Part shown: piece after piece, positions 17,644 through 26,760 of the stretch
Position numbering within the stretch: position 1 is the first letter of the stretch
Layout: the number at the start of each line of letters is the position of its first letter
Assembly (NCBI RefSeq): GCF_002954715.1
Contig: NZ_MSCP01000002.1
Span: forward strand, 1,555,939-1,619,938
DNA length: 64,000 nucleotides
Direction of reading: 5' to 3'
DNA from: Aliivibrio sifiae
GTDB lineage: Bacteria; Pseudomonadota; Gammaproteobacteria; Enterobacterales; Vibrionaceae
Translations under genes and position numbers: made by a program
Notes under the pieces: model-generated
The model's input: only the letters and a program-made list of their open reading frames with translations
The model's database searches: none
Told to the model about the DNA's origin: nothing

Positions 17644-19248
17644 CTAGGCTTCGTGCTTATATACATGCACATCGCGTTGTGGGAATGGGATACTAACGCC
17701 CTCAGCATCAAAGCGCTTCTTAACTGTCTCTGTTACTTCCCAGTACACATCCCAGTAATCATCTGTTTTCACCCATGGTCGAACGATGAAATCAACTGAT
17801 GATTCATTAAGAGTATGCAATTTCACCATATGTTCAGGTGATTTTAATACTGCTGGATGATTTGCTAAAATATCATTAAAGATAGCTTTAGCCTTCTCAA
17901 TATCATCTTGGTAACCAATACCAAAAACCATATCAACACGACGCACAGTTTCTGCTGTCACATTCTTAATTACGTCACCCCAAATTTTGTTATTTGGGAA
18001 AACCAACTGTTGATTATCGATAGTTTTAACAGTTGTTGAAACCAAGTTCATGTGACTTACTTTACCGGTAATACCTGCAATCTCGACTAAATCATTCACG
18101 TCAAATGGACGATAAATCAAGATCATCATACCCGATGCAAAGTTAGATAACGTGTCTTTTAAAGCAAAACCGATGACCACACCTGCAACACCAAAACCAG
18201 TTAGTAGTGGACCTAAATTGATACCGATCTGAGAAAGTGCAACCAAAATACCAATCATCATTACAAACTTTGAGCCCATCGACACAAAGAAATCCTGCAT
18301 TAAATGACTGAATTTCATTTTAGAGTGCGACACACTTTTCTTAATCGCTGTTTTAGTAAGACGAGAAAGAATACGACTTACCCATAGAATAAGAGTAAAA
18401 ATGATAAGTTTAACGATAATAGAAGGCGCATTCTCTATTGCCCAATCTTTAAAGCCTGTTACCCATTCTTCTGTTAAACCATAAGCAACGCTAACGTCTA
18501 GAACATCACTATTAATATCACCAGTAATAGAGAATATTAACTGCTTATATTTTGTAATATCAACGCCATTTTCTTCCATTAAAGCAGTGGTTGCTTCTAA
18601 ACTTGCAACCATTAATGAAATGCGTTCAGTCATTGTCACAGCCGTTTGCTTTAATGCTTCTTTTTGTTCAGCAGACGCAAATTTTAAGCGTTGAGCAATG
18701 TCATTTCGTTGGGAGTCGATGTAATGAATTACGTTGAACAATAAATCAGCGCGTGTTTCTAATTCTTTCAAAATCGTTTGCTCTTCATTGGTGAAATCAA
18801 TATTTAATGATTCACCCCAAGCTAACGTTTCAAACGCTTCAACATAATATTGGTCCATCATAGTTAAGCGTTTTTGAGCAGCAAATTCTAAATCTGCTTT
18901 TTCATCACCACTTGCTTTTCTCGACGCCTTAGTAATCCGAACAAGCTCTTTTTGGCTATAAGATAATAGTTGATTAACTAATATCATTTCAGAACGAACA
19001 GCAGCTGCTAAAGCGGGTGTTTTAGTATCGTCTTGAATTTTTACAGCAATCTCATTTCTAATGTCTTCATTTTTACGGCGAAGTACATCTTCAAAAAAGA
19101 GTTTATCGGCAGGATCAGCTGTAGATAACTGAACTAAACGCTCTTGTAAATCTTGCTGTGTTACTTTCATTTCATCAATGCTTTGGGCGTAAGTTGGTGT
19201 AATAAAACTCACCATTAACAACAGCAAAGCGATATATTTCTTAATCAT
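17644..19248 (-). CDS. Mechanosensitive ion channel, MscS family
   Basis: 534 residues. A signal peptide (MIKKYIALLLLMVSFITPTYA) is followed by a long periplasmic helical region of about 240 residues, then membrane helices and the conserved MscS core: the pore helix GLLTGFGVAGVVIGFALKDT, the NFASGMMILIYRPFDVND loop, and the beta domain with FPNNKIWGDVI. The family releases solutes on osmotic down-shock. The large N-terminal domain resembles a mid-size MscS subtype. I start at 19248, not at the longer frame from 19293, because AGGACG precedes it and it yields a clean signal peptide. Confidence 0.9.
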   Translation of the reverse strand: MIKKYIALLLLMVSFITPTYAQSIDEMKVTQQDLQERLVQLSTADPADKLFFEDVLRRKNEDIRNEIAVKIQDDTKTPALAAAVRSEMILVNQLLSYSQKELVRITKASRKASGDEKADLEFAAQKRLTMMDQYYVEAFETLAWGESLNIDFTNEEQTILKELETRADLLFNVIHYIDSQRNDIAQRLKFASAEQKEALKQTAVTMTERISLMVASLEATTALMEENGVDITKYKQLIFSITGDINSDVLDVSVAYGLTEEWVTGFKDWAIENAPSIIVKLIIFTLILWVSRILSRLTKTAIKKSVSHSKMKFSHLMQDFFVSMGSKFVMMIGILVALSQIGINLGPLLTGFGVAGVVIGFALKDTLSNFASGMMILIYRPFDVNDLVEIAGITGKVSHMNLVSTTVKTIDNQQLVFPNNKIWGDVIKNVTAETVRRVDMVFGIGYQDDIEKAKAIFNDILANHPAVLKSPEHMVKLHTLNESSVDFIVRPWVKTDDYWDVYWEVTETVKKRFDAEGVSIPFPQRDVHVYKHEA

Positions 19249-19472
19249 AAAAAACGTCCTATATAAATCATGACCATATAATAATCTAAGCATGTCTATT
19301 CTGTTCTATATCTCTTGCTAATAATAGTGCCAAGTGATGAAAGGCTGTTCATTTGTTGGGATTTTGTGAGATATAAAAGCAGTGTCTGAATCTGTTATGG
19401 GGAATTTATGTGTCAATTTATGAATAATTTTACTGCATTCGCATTTTTTGCTTTAGTCCAATAAATAAAAAA

Positions 19473-19496
19473 CGCATTCATCAAAAGATGAATGCG
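19473..19496 (-). terminator. Terminator of the FMN reductase gene
   Basis: CGCATTCATC pairs perfectly with GATGAATGCG across a 4-base loop. On the minus strand a long T-run follows. Confidence 0.9.
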
Positions 19497-19536
19497 CTCT
19501 TAAATTTAATAGTTCAATAGTTTATAAAAAGTAATT

Positions 19537-20058
19537 TTATAGCTCAGCAACAATCGCTTTTAATTGAGAAATAAGATTTTCATTACATAGCTCGCCTTTT
19601 TCCATATCAAAATTATCATAAAAACTTGGTACAGAAAGCGAACCTTTTACTTCTGCTGCAAAATAAGGAGCAGAGCCAGTCGCCGCGGCTAATACTGTTG
19701 CGGCACCACCTGGGCCTGGAGATGTTGCCAACATCACAACAGACTTACCTTGATATACTTTCATATCAATACGAGATGTCCAATCAAATACATTTTTAAA
19801 TGCCGCTGCATATGAACCGTTGTGTTCTGCGTATGAAATAACAATCGCATCTGCTTCACCAATCTTTTGGAAAAAACATTTCGCAAGCTCTGGGTGACCT
19901 AACTCTTTTTCTTTGTCTTCACTGAAGATAGGCATTTCGAAATCATTTAAATCAAGAACCTCAACCTCAGCATTTGCCACAAGGCCTGCTGCATACGTTG
20001 CTAATTGCTTATTGATTGATGTTGAACTGCTGCTTGCTGCTAGTGCTAATACTTTCAT
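19537..20058 (-). CDS. NAD(P)H-dependent FMN reductase
   Basis: 173 residues with a flavodoxin-like fold. The FMN phosphate loop is ALAASSSSTSINKQLA at the N-terminus and the conserved motif is YAEHNGSYAAAFKNVFDW. The family (ChrR/YieF, azoreductase-related) reduces FMN, quinones or metals with NAD(P)H. A soluble cytoplasmic dimer is expected. It is divergent from a LysR regulator across 178 bases, the usual arrangement for a regulated quinone or electrophile reductase. Confidence 0.9.
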   Translation of the reverse strand: MKVLALAASSSSTSINKQLATYAAGLVANAEVEVLDLNDFEMPIFSEDKEKELGHPELAKCFFQKIGEADAIVISYAEHNGSYAAAFKNVFDWTSRIDMKVYQGKSVVMLATSPGPGGAATVLAAATGSAPYFAAEVKGSLSVPSFYDNFDMEKGELCNENLISQLKAIVAEL

Positions 20059-20236
20059 GGTTATTCCTTACTTAATCTATTTGAGTAAAAAGAGTAGGTG
20101 ATGCTTCTCTCTTTTCAATGTCATTCTGTTTTTTTGCGATGAAGTAACTATAGTTTAATTACAGATATTGATTAATAGCCTAAATGTGCAATGATTATTT
20201 CCATATGACTAGTAATAGTACTTAGGAATCGAATAA

Positions 20237-21139
20237 ATGGCGTTTAATGCAGCTCTCTTTGATGGAATGATGATTTTTTCTGAAGTGGTAAACAGTGGCA
20301 GTTTTACTCAAGCTGCTCACAATAGTGGTCACTCAACGTCATACATTAGTAAAGAAATCGGGAAATTAGAAGAACGATTAGGCGTTAGATTGCTCCATCG
20401 CACAACTCGAACGTTACGCTTAACGCCAGAAGGTGAACTCTATTTTCAACAATGCCAGCAATTAATTGAAGACGCACAAATGGCTGAAAATGCCGTTACA
20501 GGCCAGCAAAACACACCTAAAGGACGCTTAAAAGTCACCTGCCCTGTAGGCTTTGCTTTTTCTCGCTTTCGTCCAATACTGGGAAAATTTACAGAGCGTT
20601 ATCCCGACATAACTCTGGAGTTGGATTTAAATGATAGGAAAATTGATATTGTTGCTGAAGGGGTCGATCTTGCTATCAGAGCATCACATCAATTGGATGA
20701 TTCAAGCTTAATCAGCCGTCGTTTTTTAAGATCAGAAGCCATTGTAATTGCCTCACCTGACTACCTAAAAAAGCATGGTGCTCCAGCTCACCCTAGTGAA
20801 CTAACGACCCATAAAACTATTGGTTATACCTATGTAAAACAAGGCATGGTTTGGGATTTTATTGATAAAGAAAACCAAAATTTAACGGTCCCACTTAAAA
20901 ACCAAATCATTACTAATAATTCATTTATGATATTGTCTTTATGTTTAGCAGGACAAGGAATAACTCGTATACCCCGCTTCCATCTCACTGATGAATTAGA
21001 AACGGGTAAATTAGTCGAATTGTTTGCAGATTATCCGAAGTTAGCTATTGATGTTTTTATGGTTTATCCAAGCCGTAAAAATATGTCAAGCAAGGTACGC
21101 TGTTTTTTAGATTTCATCACAGAGCACCTTGGCGATTAA
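20237..21139 (+). CDS. LysR-family regulator next to the FMN reductase
   Basis: 300 residues. The N-terminal helix-turn-helix is FTQAAHNSGHSTSYISKEIG, followed by RLLHRTTRTLRLTPEG, which is the hallmark of the large CrgA/AaeR-like LysR subgroup. The effector domain covers about residues 90-295. It is divergent from the FMN reductase and is likely its regulator by the usual LysR arrangement. The ligand cannot be read. It is convergent with the TPR protein with 4 bases between stops. Confidence 0.9.
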   Translation: MAFNAALFDGMMIFSEVVNSGSFTQAAHNSGHSTSYISKEIGKLEERLGVRLLHRTTRTLRLTPEGELYFQQCQQLIEDAQMAENAVTGQQNTPKGRLKVTCPVGFAFSRFRPILGKFTERYPDITLELDLNDRKIDIVAEGVDLAIRASHQLDDSSLISRRFLRSEAIVIASPDYLKKHGAPAHPSELTTHKTIGYTYVKQGMVWDFIDKENQNLTVPLKNQIITNNSFMILSLCLAGQGITRIPRFHLTDELETGKLVELFADYPKLAIDVFMVYPSRKNMSSKVRCFLDFITEHLGD

Positions 21140-21143
21140 TACG

Positions 21144-21983
21144 TTACTCTTCTAGTAGCGCTTCAAAACGATCTAATCCTCTCAATGGATCAAAATCCGT
21201 TTCTTCAAGAATTAAATCACGCATTGAGGAACTTGCCATAATTGAACGCTGCAAATCATCAATCGCTTGAACCTCTGCTCCCAATTGCGCATATCCACAC
21301 GCTCGTTGAAACAGAGCGTGTGCATTTTGATCGTCCACTTCTAACACTCGATTACATAAATTCAATGCCCAGTGGAATTCACGCATCTCCATTGCTGCAT
21401 CAGCCTTATAGGTTAACGCTTCTAAATCTCCAGGCCTAACCTTTAGGATCTCATCATAAATTTCCATTTTTTGTTCTGCGGTTTGAACACTTTGAGCCCT
21501 CAACCACAAATTATGGACTTCATTGATGATTTCAATTTCACGGTTATTCTCAGTAATAATTCGAGTTTTACGCTTTAAATCCCGCTCTAAGGCAAGAAAT
21601 TTTTTCTCATAATCTTGAGCTATTTTATTGAGCTGTTTGTCAGCCATTTCCTTAGTGTTTTGTTTAATTTCTTTTAAAGATTGCCAACCTATCAAAGCCA
21701 CCAGTGATGCTACCGCGGCAATAACATAGAAAAAGTATGTCACAGTTACATTTGAGTAATTAAGCGATTTGTCCGCAACAGCAAGCTCTCTGTCTGTAAT
21801 TTGGATAATCATTCTTCGCTCTAAATCTTGCTGATCCGTTCGTAGTGCTTTTAGCTCATCAAGAACATAGCGCTCCATTAATGGTCTATCTAAATAATCT
21901 TGATCTGAATACGCCACTTCTTCAGCTTGTACTGAAAGTGAAGAGAAAAGAACAACAATGAGCAAGAAAAAGTGTCGATACAT
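21144..21983 (-). CDS. Tetratricopeptide-repeat membrane protein
   Basis: 279 residues: a signal peptide ending VQA, a periplasmic charged segment, one membrane helix (YFFYVIAAVASLVALIGW, about 84-101), a coiled-coil stretch rich in Lys, Arg and Glu (about 105-155), and C-terminal TPR repeats (around EIYDEILKVRPGDLEALTYKADAAM and the next repeat). The TPRs would face the cytoplasm if the signal is cleaved. TPR proteins scaffold other proteins; the partner is unknown. It is alone on its strand, with no operon context. Confidence 0.8.
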   Translation of the reverse strand: MYRHFFLLIVVLFSSLSVQAEEVAYSDQDYLDRPLMERYVLDELKALRTDQQDLERRMIIQITDRELAVADKSLNYSNVTVTYFFYVIAAVASLVALIGWQSLKEIKQNTKEMADKQLNKIAQDYEKKFLALERDLKRKTRIITENNREIEIINEVHNLWLRAQSVQTAEQKMEIYDEILKVRPGDLEALTYKADAAMEMREFHWALNLCNRVLEVDDQNAHALFQRACGYAQLGAEVQAIDDLQRSIMASSSMRDLILEETDFDPLRGLDRFEALLEE

Positions 21984-22112
21984 AGGGATACCCTTATTAA
22001 TCGTGTATTTATAGATGATGTATTAAAGATAACACATCAAAGCCAATTACATCGTATTAACAAGAGGAATCAAACAAAGAAAACATGCCTATCTTATGGG
22101 AAGAATAAACAA

Positions 22113-22700
22113 TTAAAAACCGACTACCATAGAACCCACAAGTAACCCAGCCATACTGTAATTAAATACTTTTAAATGACTTGGCTTCGTTAACCTTTTT
22201 TGTAATTGCTTACCTGCTGCCGTCCAAAAACTGACCGTTGGCACATTAATACAGATAAACACAAAAGCAATAAGAAACACGCTAAACATATCCGAACTGG
22301 TCGCGTAAATACTCATCACAGATAATGCCATCGACCATCCTTTTGGGTTAACCCATTGGAAGCTCGCCGCTTGCAAAAACGACATTGGTTTATAATCGCC
22401 ATTAATATTGTCCACAGGCTTGCTGCTTGCGATTTTATACGCTAAATACAACAAATAAACAGCACTAATAATCTGTAATGCTTTCTCTAGTTGCGGATAC
22501 GTTTGAAAAAACTGAAGCAAACCAAATCCAACCAGTACCAACATAAACGCAAAACCAAATATTACCCCCAGCATATGAGGAATTGTTCGAACAAAACCGA
22601 CATTAGCACCAGAGATCATTAACATAATATTATTTGGGCCTGGCGTGAATGCACCAACAAACGCAAAAGTAATTAACGCAAATAAATGAGGATATTCCAT
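22113..22700 (-). CDS. LysE/RhtB-family amino acid exporter
   Basis: 195 residues with about five or six membrane helices. The family motif GAFTPGPNNIMLMISGANVG near the N-terminus and the WVNPKGW motif in the middle identify the LysE/RhtB/ArgO superfamily. These export amino acids or related metabolites. It is divergent from an Lrp/AsnC regulator across about 108 bases, the common local-regulator arrangement, so an amino acid is the likely ligand for both. The exact substrate is not visible. Confidence 0.9.
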   Translation of the reverse strand: MEYPHLFALITFAFVGAFTPGPNNIMLMISGANVGFVRTIPHMLGVIFGFAFMLVLVGFGLLQFFQTYPQLEKALQIISAVYLLYLAYKIASSKPVDNINGDYKPMSFLQAASFQWVNPKGWSMALSVMSIYATSSDMFSVFLIAFVFICINVPTVSFWTAAGKQLQKRLTKPSHLKVFNYSMAGLLVGSMVVGF

Positions 22701-22808
22701 ACTGACAATCTTATAAAAATAAATACTGCTTGTATCTTAATGCGAGACTAAGTAAATTTTCTGTCTATATTTGCTTTAAATAAATTAAATACACAAGGAT
22801 TGGTCGCC

Positions 22809-23252
22809 ATGGATAGATTTGACGAAAGAATATTGCAAGAGTTGAAATTGAATGGTCGACTGACTAATGTCGAACTATCAGAACGCATCGGATTATCTCC
22901 TTCTGCAACCCTAAGACGAGTACAAGAATTAGAAAGAAATCAAACGATTCAAGGGTACCGAGCGGTATTGAACCCTAGTAAATGCGGGGTAGGTTTTATT
23001 GCGTATGTAACCATTGGTTTATCGAACCACAGTAAGCAATCTCAGAAAGGGTTTGAGGCTCAAATCATGGATTCTAAAGAAGTTGTTGAGTGCCATAATA
23101 TAACAGGTTCAAACGAATACTTATTGCGGGTTGAGACTGAGAGTCTATCCTCTTATAAGCAATTTCATTCAAATGTGCTTGGAGAGATCTCTCAGGTCAA
23201 CTCAATTGGAACCTTAGTGGTGATGGACACGCCTAAAGATGAGCGTACTTAG
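22809..23252 (+). CDS. Lrp/AsnC-family transcriptional regulator
   Basis: 147 residues. The N-terminal helix-turn-helix is MDRFDERILQELKLNGRLTN, with ELSERIGLSPSATLRRVQEL as the recognition part; the C-terminal RAM domain follows. Lrp-type regulators respond to amino acids and often control an adjacent divergent exporter, which is the arrangement here (LysE-type gene at 22113-22700). A longer frame starts with TTG at 22800, but AAGGA sits 9 bases before the ATG at 22809. Its 3' end overlaps the CDF gene by 4 bases. Confidence 0.9.
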   Translation: MDRFDERILQELKLNGRLTNVELSERIGLSPSATLRRVQELERNQTIQGYRAVLNPSKCGVGFIAYVTIGLSNHSKQSQKGFEAQIMDSKEVVECHNITGSNEYLLRVETESLSSYKQFHSNVLGEISQVNSIGTLVVMDTPKDERT

Positions 23253-23258
23253 GCGTGT
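23227..23258. terminator. Hairpin spanning the overlapping ends of lrp-type and CDF genes
   Basis: ACACGCCTAA (23227-23236) pairs perfectly with TTAGGCGTGT (23249-23258) around a 12-base loop. It contains the last codons of both convergent genes. No strong T-run follows on either strand, so termination is likely weak. Confidence 0.5.
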
Positions 23259-23932
23259 AAATACTTTGCTAGAAATGTGTTTCGGCTTAACTGATGTAAT
23301 TGTTTTACCGAGCTCAATATCATTTTCACTGGAACAATAATAAAGTAAATAGAGGCAATAACGACCATAACAGGATCCGCAAGCTGGGCATAATGTGCGT
23401 ATGACGTTAATAACAATAATTTAGCTATCATAAAACCAACAAACACTGCAGCACTGATCACGGTATCCATTAGCCACTGTTTTGCCTCAGCATCAATCAA
23501 AGCTGAATTAACTTCATGACCTTGAGTCTTCATAACCCAATAACTGGTATAACAACCAATCATGCTAAACACACCAAATGCCAACGCGATACCCGTATTA
23601 ACTTCTCTACCGCCCTCCATTATCGCTTGAACCGCAGCAATAAATGACAGTACACACATTAAGGTAATTGCGATCCCTTTTAGCAAAATAACTGAAGACT
23701 CAATTACCTTAACGCGCTTAATATTCTTTGATACGTCTTTTCTGCGAATGTATAAAACTGCCATTAGAGAAACTAACGTTAACCCTAAACTGACTAGCGA
23801 ATATACTCCATCAAAAATAATAACGAGTGAATGAATTAACGTACCTAGCGCAATACCAATCATGGCAAACAATAACGCTGAAAACGTTGAGACTAATAAC
23901 AATTGCCTTTCTTTATGAACTGAATACGACAT
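23249..23932 (-). CDS. Cation diffusion facilitator-like membrane protein
   Basis: 227 residues with about six hydrophobic helices, matching the transmembrane part of the cation diffusion facilitator family. The second helix carries IIFDGVYSLVSLG and the fifth EAKQWLMDTVISA, which correspond in position to the metal-site motifs, but the usual histidines are absent. There is no C-terminal cytoplasmic metal domain, so it is shorter than the usual 290-300 residues. Metal transport is therefore uncertain. It is divergent from a LysR gene. Confidence 0.75.
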   Translation of the reverse strand: MSYSVHKERQLLLVSTFSALLFAMIGIALGTLIHSLVIIFDGVYSLVSLGLTLVSLMAVLYIRRKDVSKNIKRVKVIESSVILLKGIAITLMCVLSFIAAVQAIMEGGREVNTGIALAFGVFSMIGCYTSYWVMKTQGHEVNSALIDAEAKQWLMDTVISAAVFVGFMIAKLLLLTSYAHYAQLADPVMVVIASIYFIIVPVKMILSSVKQLHQLSRNTFLAKYLHA

Positions 23933-24082
23933 ACTTTTTACTCCATGACTTATTTTTCGTCTTTTTTATATATGTAGCGCATAATATAACGGAAATTGGT
24001 GATAGTATAATCAGTCAGCGTCAGGTTATTCGTCGCTTAATGTTAAGCATATGTTTCACCACTATATTGTTGAGTCTAGATC

Positions 24083-24967
24083 ATGAAAACCAGTCAAATT
24101 GAAATGTTCTTATATACGGTTGAGTTAGGCTCTATTGCGGAAGCCGCACGTAAACTTCAAAAAAGCAGAACAACGGTAAGTGCGGCATTAAATGCATTAG
24201 AAGATGAGTTGAATGTAACGTTATTAACTCGCACAGGAAATCGCATTACGCCAACCGAAATTGGTGAGTCTCTTGTGCATGATTTCCAACGAATATCTCT
24301 TATTAGTAATGATATTGAAAACAAATGCTTTCAATACAATAACGGTGTTGCTTCAACCATTCGAATTGTTCGTGATGATGCGCTACCTGAAGCAATTTGG
24401 CGTCAAATCTTAGGTAAAATGAGCCGTAAATTTCCGAGCACCAGTATTTCGATTTATGTTGCCCCTTCTCCCGAATTAGAGGAAATGGTCGAGCAAAATA
24501 TTGTTGATGTAGCGTATGGTTTACTACCCATAGATAATGAACTTATGCATGTGCAGCAAAATGAATTAGGCCAAATAAGAATGATGTCTGTTGCCCATAA
24601 AGACCATCCTCTTAATCAGCTTAGAAAAGTGAATTTCACCGATCTTGAAAGTAATACAGAAATTATTGTCAATTACATTGATGAAGACGGATTAATGATA
24701 GTAGAGCCCAAATCAAGTAAGTACATTGCTCTGACGTTTTATGAACACCTGCGTGATGCGGTTTTAGATAAAACTGGCTGGTCTTCGGTTCCTTCATTAC
24801 TGATTAATGAACACTTACGAAACGGTACATTAAAGGTTCTTAAACATAGTCGAGCAATGAATTGGCAATCTTTCGCTGAAATGACAAAATCAAACATGCC
24901 TAGAGGTGTAATTATTGATTGGTTATCAGAGCAAGTTGAAGATTATTTACTCGAAGTCTCAGAATAA
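24083..24967 (+). CDS. LysR-family regulator
   Basis: 294 residues. The helix-turn-helix reads AEAARKLQKSRTTVSAALNA, then LLTRTGNRITPTEIG, followed by an effector domain. It sits just ahead of a LysE-family exporter on the same strand (105 bases apart) and is divergent from the CDF-like gene (about 150 bases), so either could be its target. The start at 24083 follows CTAGATC, and no stronger alternative is visible nearby. Confidence 0.88.
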   Translation: MKTSQIEMFLYTVELGSIAEAARKLQKSRTTVSAALNALEDELNVTLLTRTGNRITPTEIGESLVHDFQRISLISNDIENKCFQYNNGVASTIRIVRDDALPEAIWRQILGKMSRKFPSTSISIYVAPSPELEEMVEQNIVDVAYGLLPIDNELMHVQQNELGQIRMMSVAHKDHPLNQLRKVNFTDLESNTEIIVNYIDEDGLMIVEPKSSKYIALTFYEHLRDAVLDKTGWSSVPSLLINEHLRNGTLKVLKHSRAMNWQSFAEMTKSNMPRGVIIDWLSEQVEDYLLEVSE

Positions 24968-25072
24968 GTGTTTATGTATTACTCAATAAACAGTACAGTA
25001 GTCGCAATTAATAAAGCTCAAATTAAGCTTTATCGAAACATCAATATTTAACACTTTGATACATGGATCTTT

Positions 25073-25690
25073 ATGAGTATTGAAACCTATCTTCTTTTTA
25101 TTGCCGGTATGTTTGCCTTTTGCGCAATGCCTGGTGCTGATTTCTTTTATGTACTTTCAAGAGCTTTAAGTGGCGGCGGAAAAACGGGGATTTATGCTGC
25201 GTTTGGTGTAGCGACTGGCGTTCTATTTCATACCTTTTTAGCTGTGGTTGGTTTAAGTGCTCTGTTGCTCTCCTCTGCAACGGCTTTTAGTATAATCAAA
25301 TACCTTGGTGCCGCTTACCTATGCTATATCGGTTTTAAAATGTTTACAGCTAAAGGTGGAATTGCCGAATTAGAGACAGCAAAGAAAACATCAAACATGA
25401 AAGTCTATCGTCAAGGAATTTTAACCAATGCGTTAAACCCTAAGGTTTGCCTCACGTTTGTTGCTTTTATTCCTCAGTTTTTAACTCCTGAAACCTCATC
25501 ACCGTCAATGATAGGTATGCTAGGAATTACAACGGCTTTCATTGCTTTAATCTGGTTTATTTGTATTGCTACTTTTGCAGGAAAATTCAGAACAGTAATA
25601 GCAGAAAGCAAAGCGTTCTCTAATCTACTTAAATACGGTTTAAGCTCTTTATTAGTAGGTTTTGGCGCTAAGTTAGCACTAACTAATTAA
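25073..25690 (+). CDS. LysE/RhtB-family exporter
   Basis: 205 residues, six predicted helices. The N-terminal motif FCAMPGADFFYVLSRALSGG and the central NALNPKVCLTFVAFIPQF are the family signature. It is a second exporter of this type, about 3 kb from the first. The upstream LysR on the same strand is the likely regulator. A long hydrophobic C-terminus completes the usual length. The substrate is unknown. Confidence 0.9.
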   Translation: MSIETYLLFIAGMFAFCAMPGADFFYVLSRALSGGGKTGIYAAFGVATGVLFHTFLAVVGLSALLLSSATAFSIIKYLGAAYLCYIGFKMFTAKGGIAELETAKKTSNMKVYRQGILTNALNPKVCLTFVAFIPQFLTPETSSPSMIGMLGITTAFIALIWFICIATFAGKFRTVIAESKAFSNLLKYGLSSLLVGFGAKLALTN

Positions 25691-25719
25691 TTTCAACAAA
25701 TAAGAAGCAAGAAAATAAA

Positions 25720-25747
25720 CAGGTTGAAGATAGCGATATCTTCAACC
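25720..25747. terminator. Bidirectional terminator, lysE-type / GGGtGRT gene
   Basis: AGGTTGAAGATA pairs perfectly with TATCTTCAACCT across a 4-base loop, followed by a T-run on the plus strand. It is shared by two convergent genes. Confidence 0.9.
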
Positions 25748-25771
25748 TTTTTCGTTTAAATTAGGCTTACA

Positions 25772-26746
25772 TTAACGAGTCAAATATTGGTCAACCTCAA
25801 CCGCTAGTGCCACTGATGCTCCAACCATTGGATTATTCCCCATACCAATAAAGCCCATCATTGCAACATGAGCAGGAACGGACGAACTCCCTGCAAATTG
25901 AGCATCTGCATGCATTCTTCCCATCGTATCTGTCATGCCATAAGAGGCTGGGCCCGCAGCCACATTATCGGGATGTAATGTACGACCAGTACCACCTCCT
26001 GATGCCACGGAAAAATACGGTTTACCTTGCGCCAAACGTTCTTGTTTATAAATACCAGCAACGGGATGTTGGAAACGTGTTGGATTAGTCGAATTCCCTG
26101 TAATACTTACCTCTACGTTTGCTGCATGCATAATAGCGGTGCCTTCGCGTACATCATCTGCACCAAAACATAAGATATCGCCACGCTCGGTTTGTGAAAA
26201 ACGCTTTCTACTCACTTCAATTAACTCACCGGTTTGGTAGTTAAATTCCGTTCTAACATAAGTAAAACCATTAATTCGAGAGATAAGGTAGGCCGCATCT
26301 TTGCCTAAACCATTCAATACTACTCGCAGTGGGGTTTGACGTGATTTATTTGCATTCAATGCAATTTTAATCGCGCCTTCTGCCGCAGCAAAAGATTCAT
26401 GTCCCGCTAAGAAAGCAAAACATTGAGTTTCATCAGATAATAAACGCGCAGCTAGAGCACCATGACCAAGGCCAACTTGGCGCTGTGCTGCCACACTGCC
26501 TTTTTTACAAAATGCTTGCAGACCTTCACCAATAATATTAGCGGCAGCTGCTGCATTATTTGCTTTACGGTATAAAGCTAAAGCCGCACCTAATGTGTAA
26601 GCATCGCATGCATTGTCAAAAGCAATTGGTTGAGTATCGAGAACAAGTTTTTTAGGATCTATCCCAAAATCAAGGCAATAATTATACGCTTGATCAAGTG
26701 CCGAGAAATTCATTTCTTCAAGTAGTGTTTGGATATTCGTATTCAT
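25772..26746 (-). CDS. GGGtGRT-family protein
   Basis: 324 residues with the namesake motif ASGGGTGRTLHP near residue 250, plus FLAGHESFAAAEGAIK and the C-terminal MMGFIGMGNNPMVGASVALAVE. I recognise it as the GGGtGRT family, whose function is not known to me. The glycine-rich loop suggests nucleotide or phosphate binding. It lies 14 bases downstream of a NifU-like scaffold gene, and this pair recurs as a unit in other bacteria to my knowledge. No signal peptide, so cytoplasmic. The pair is preceded by a fluoride-type riboswitch, which is the most informative clue to its role. Confidence 0.85.
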   Translation of the reverse strand: MNTNIQTLLEEMNFSALDQAYNYCLDFGIDPKKLVLDTQPIAFDNACDAYTLGAALALYRKANNAAAAANIIGEGLQAFCKKGSVAAQRQVGLGHGALAARLLSDETQCFAFLAGHESFAAAEGAIKIALNANKSRQTPLRVVLNGLGKDAAYLISRINGFTYVRTEFNYQTGELIEVSRKRFSQTERGDILCFGADDVREGTAIMHAANVEVSITGNSTNPTRFQHPVAGIYKQERLAQGKPYFSVASGGGTGRTLHPDNVAAGPASYGMTDTMGRMHADAQFAGSSSVPAHVAMMGFIGMGNNPMVGASVALAVEVDQYLTR

Positions 26747-26760
26747 AATGATGGCCTCAA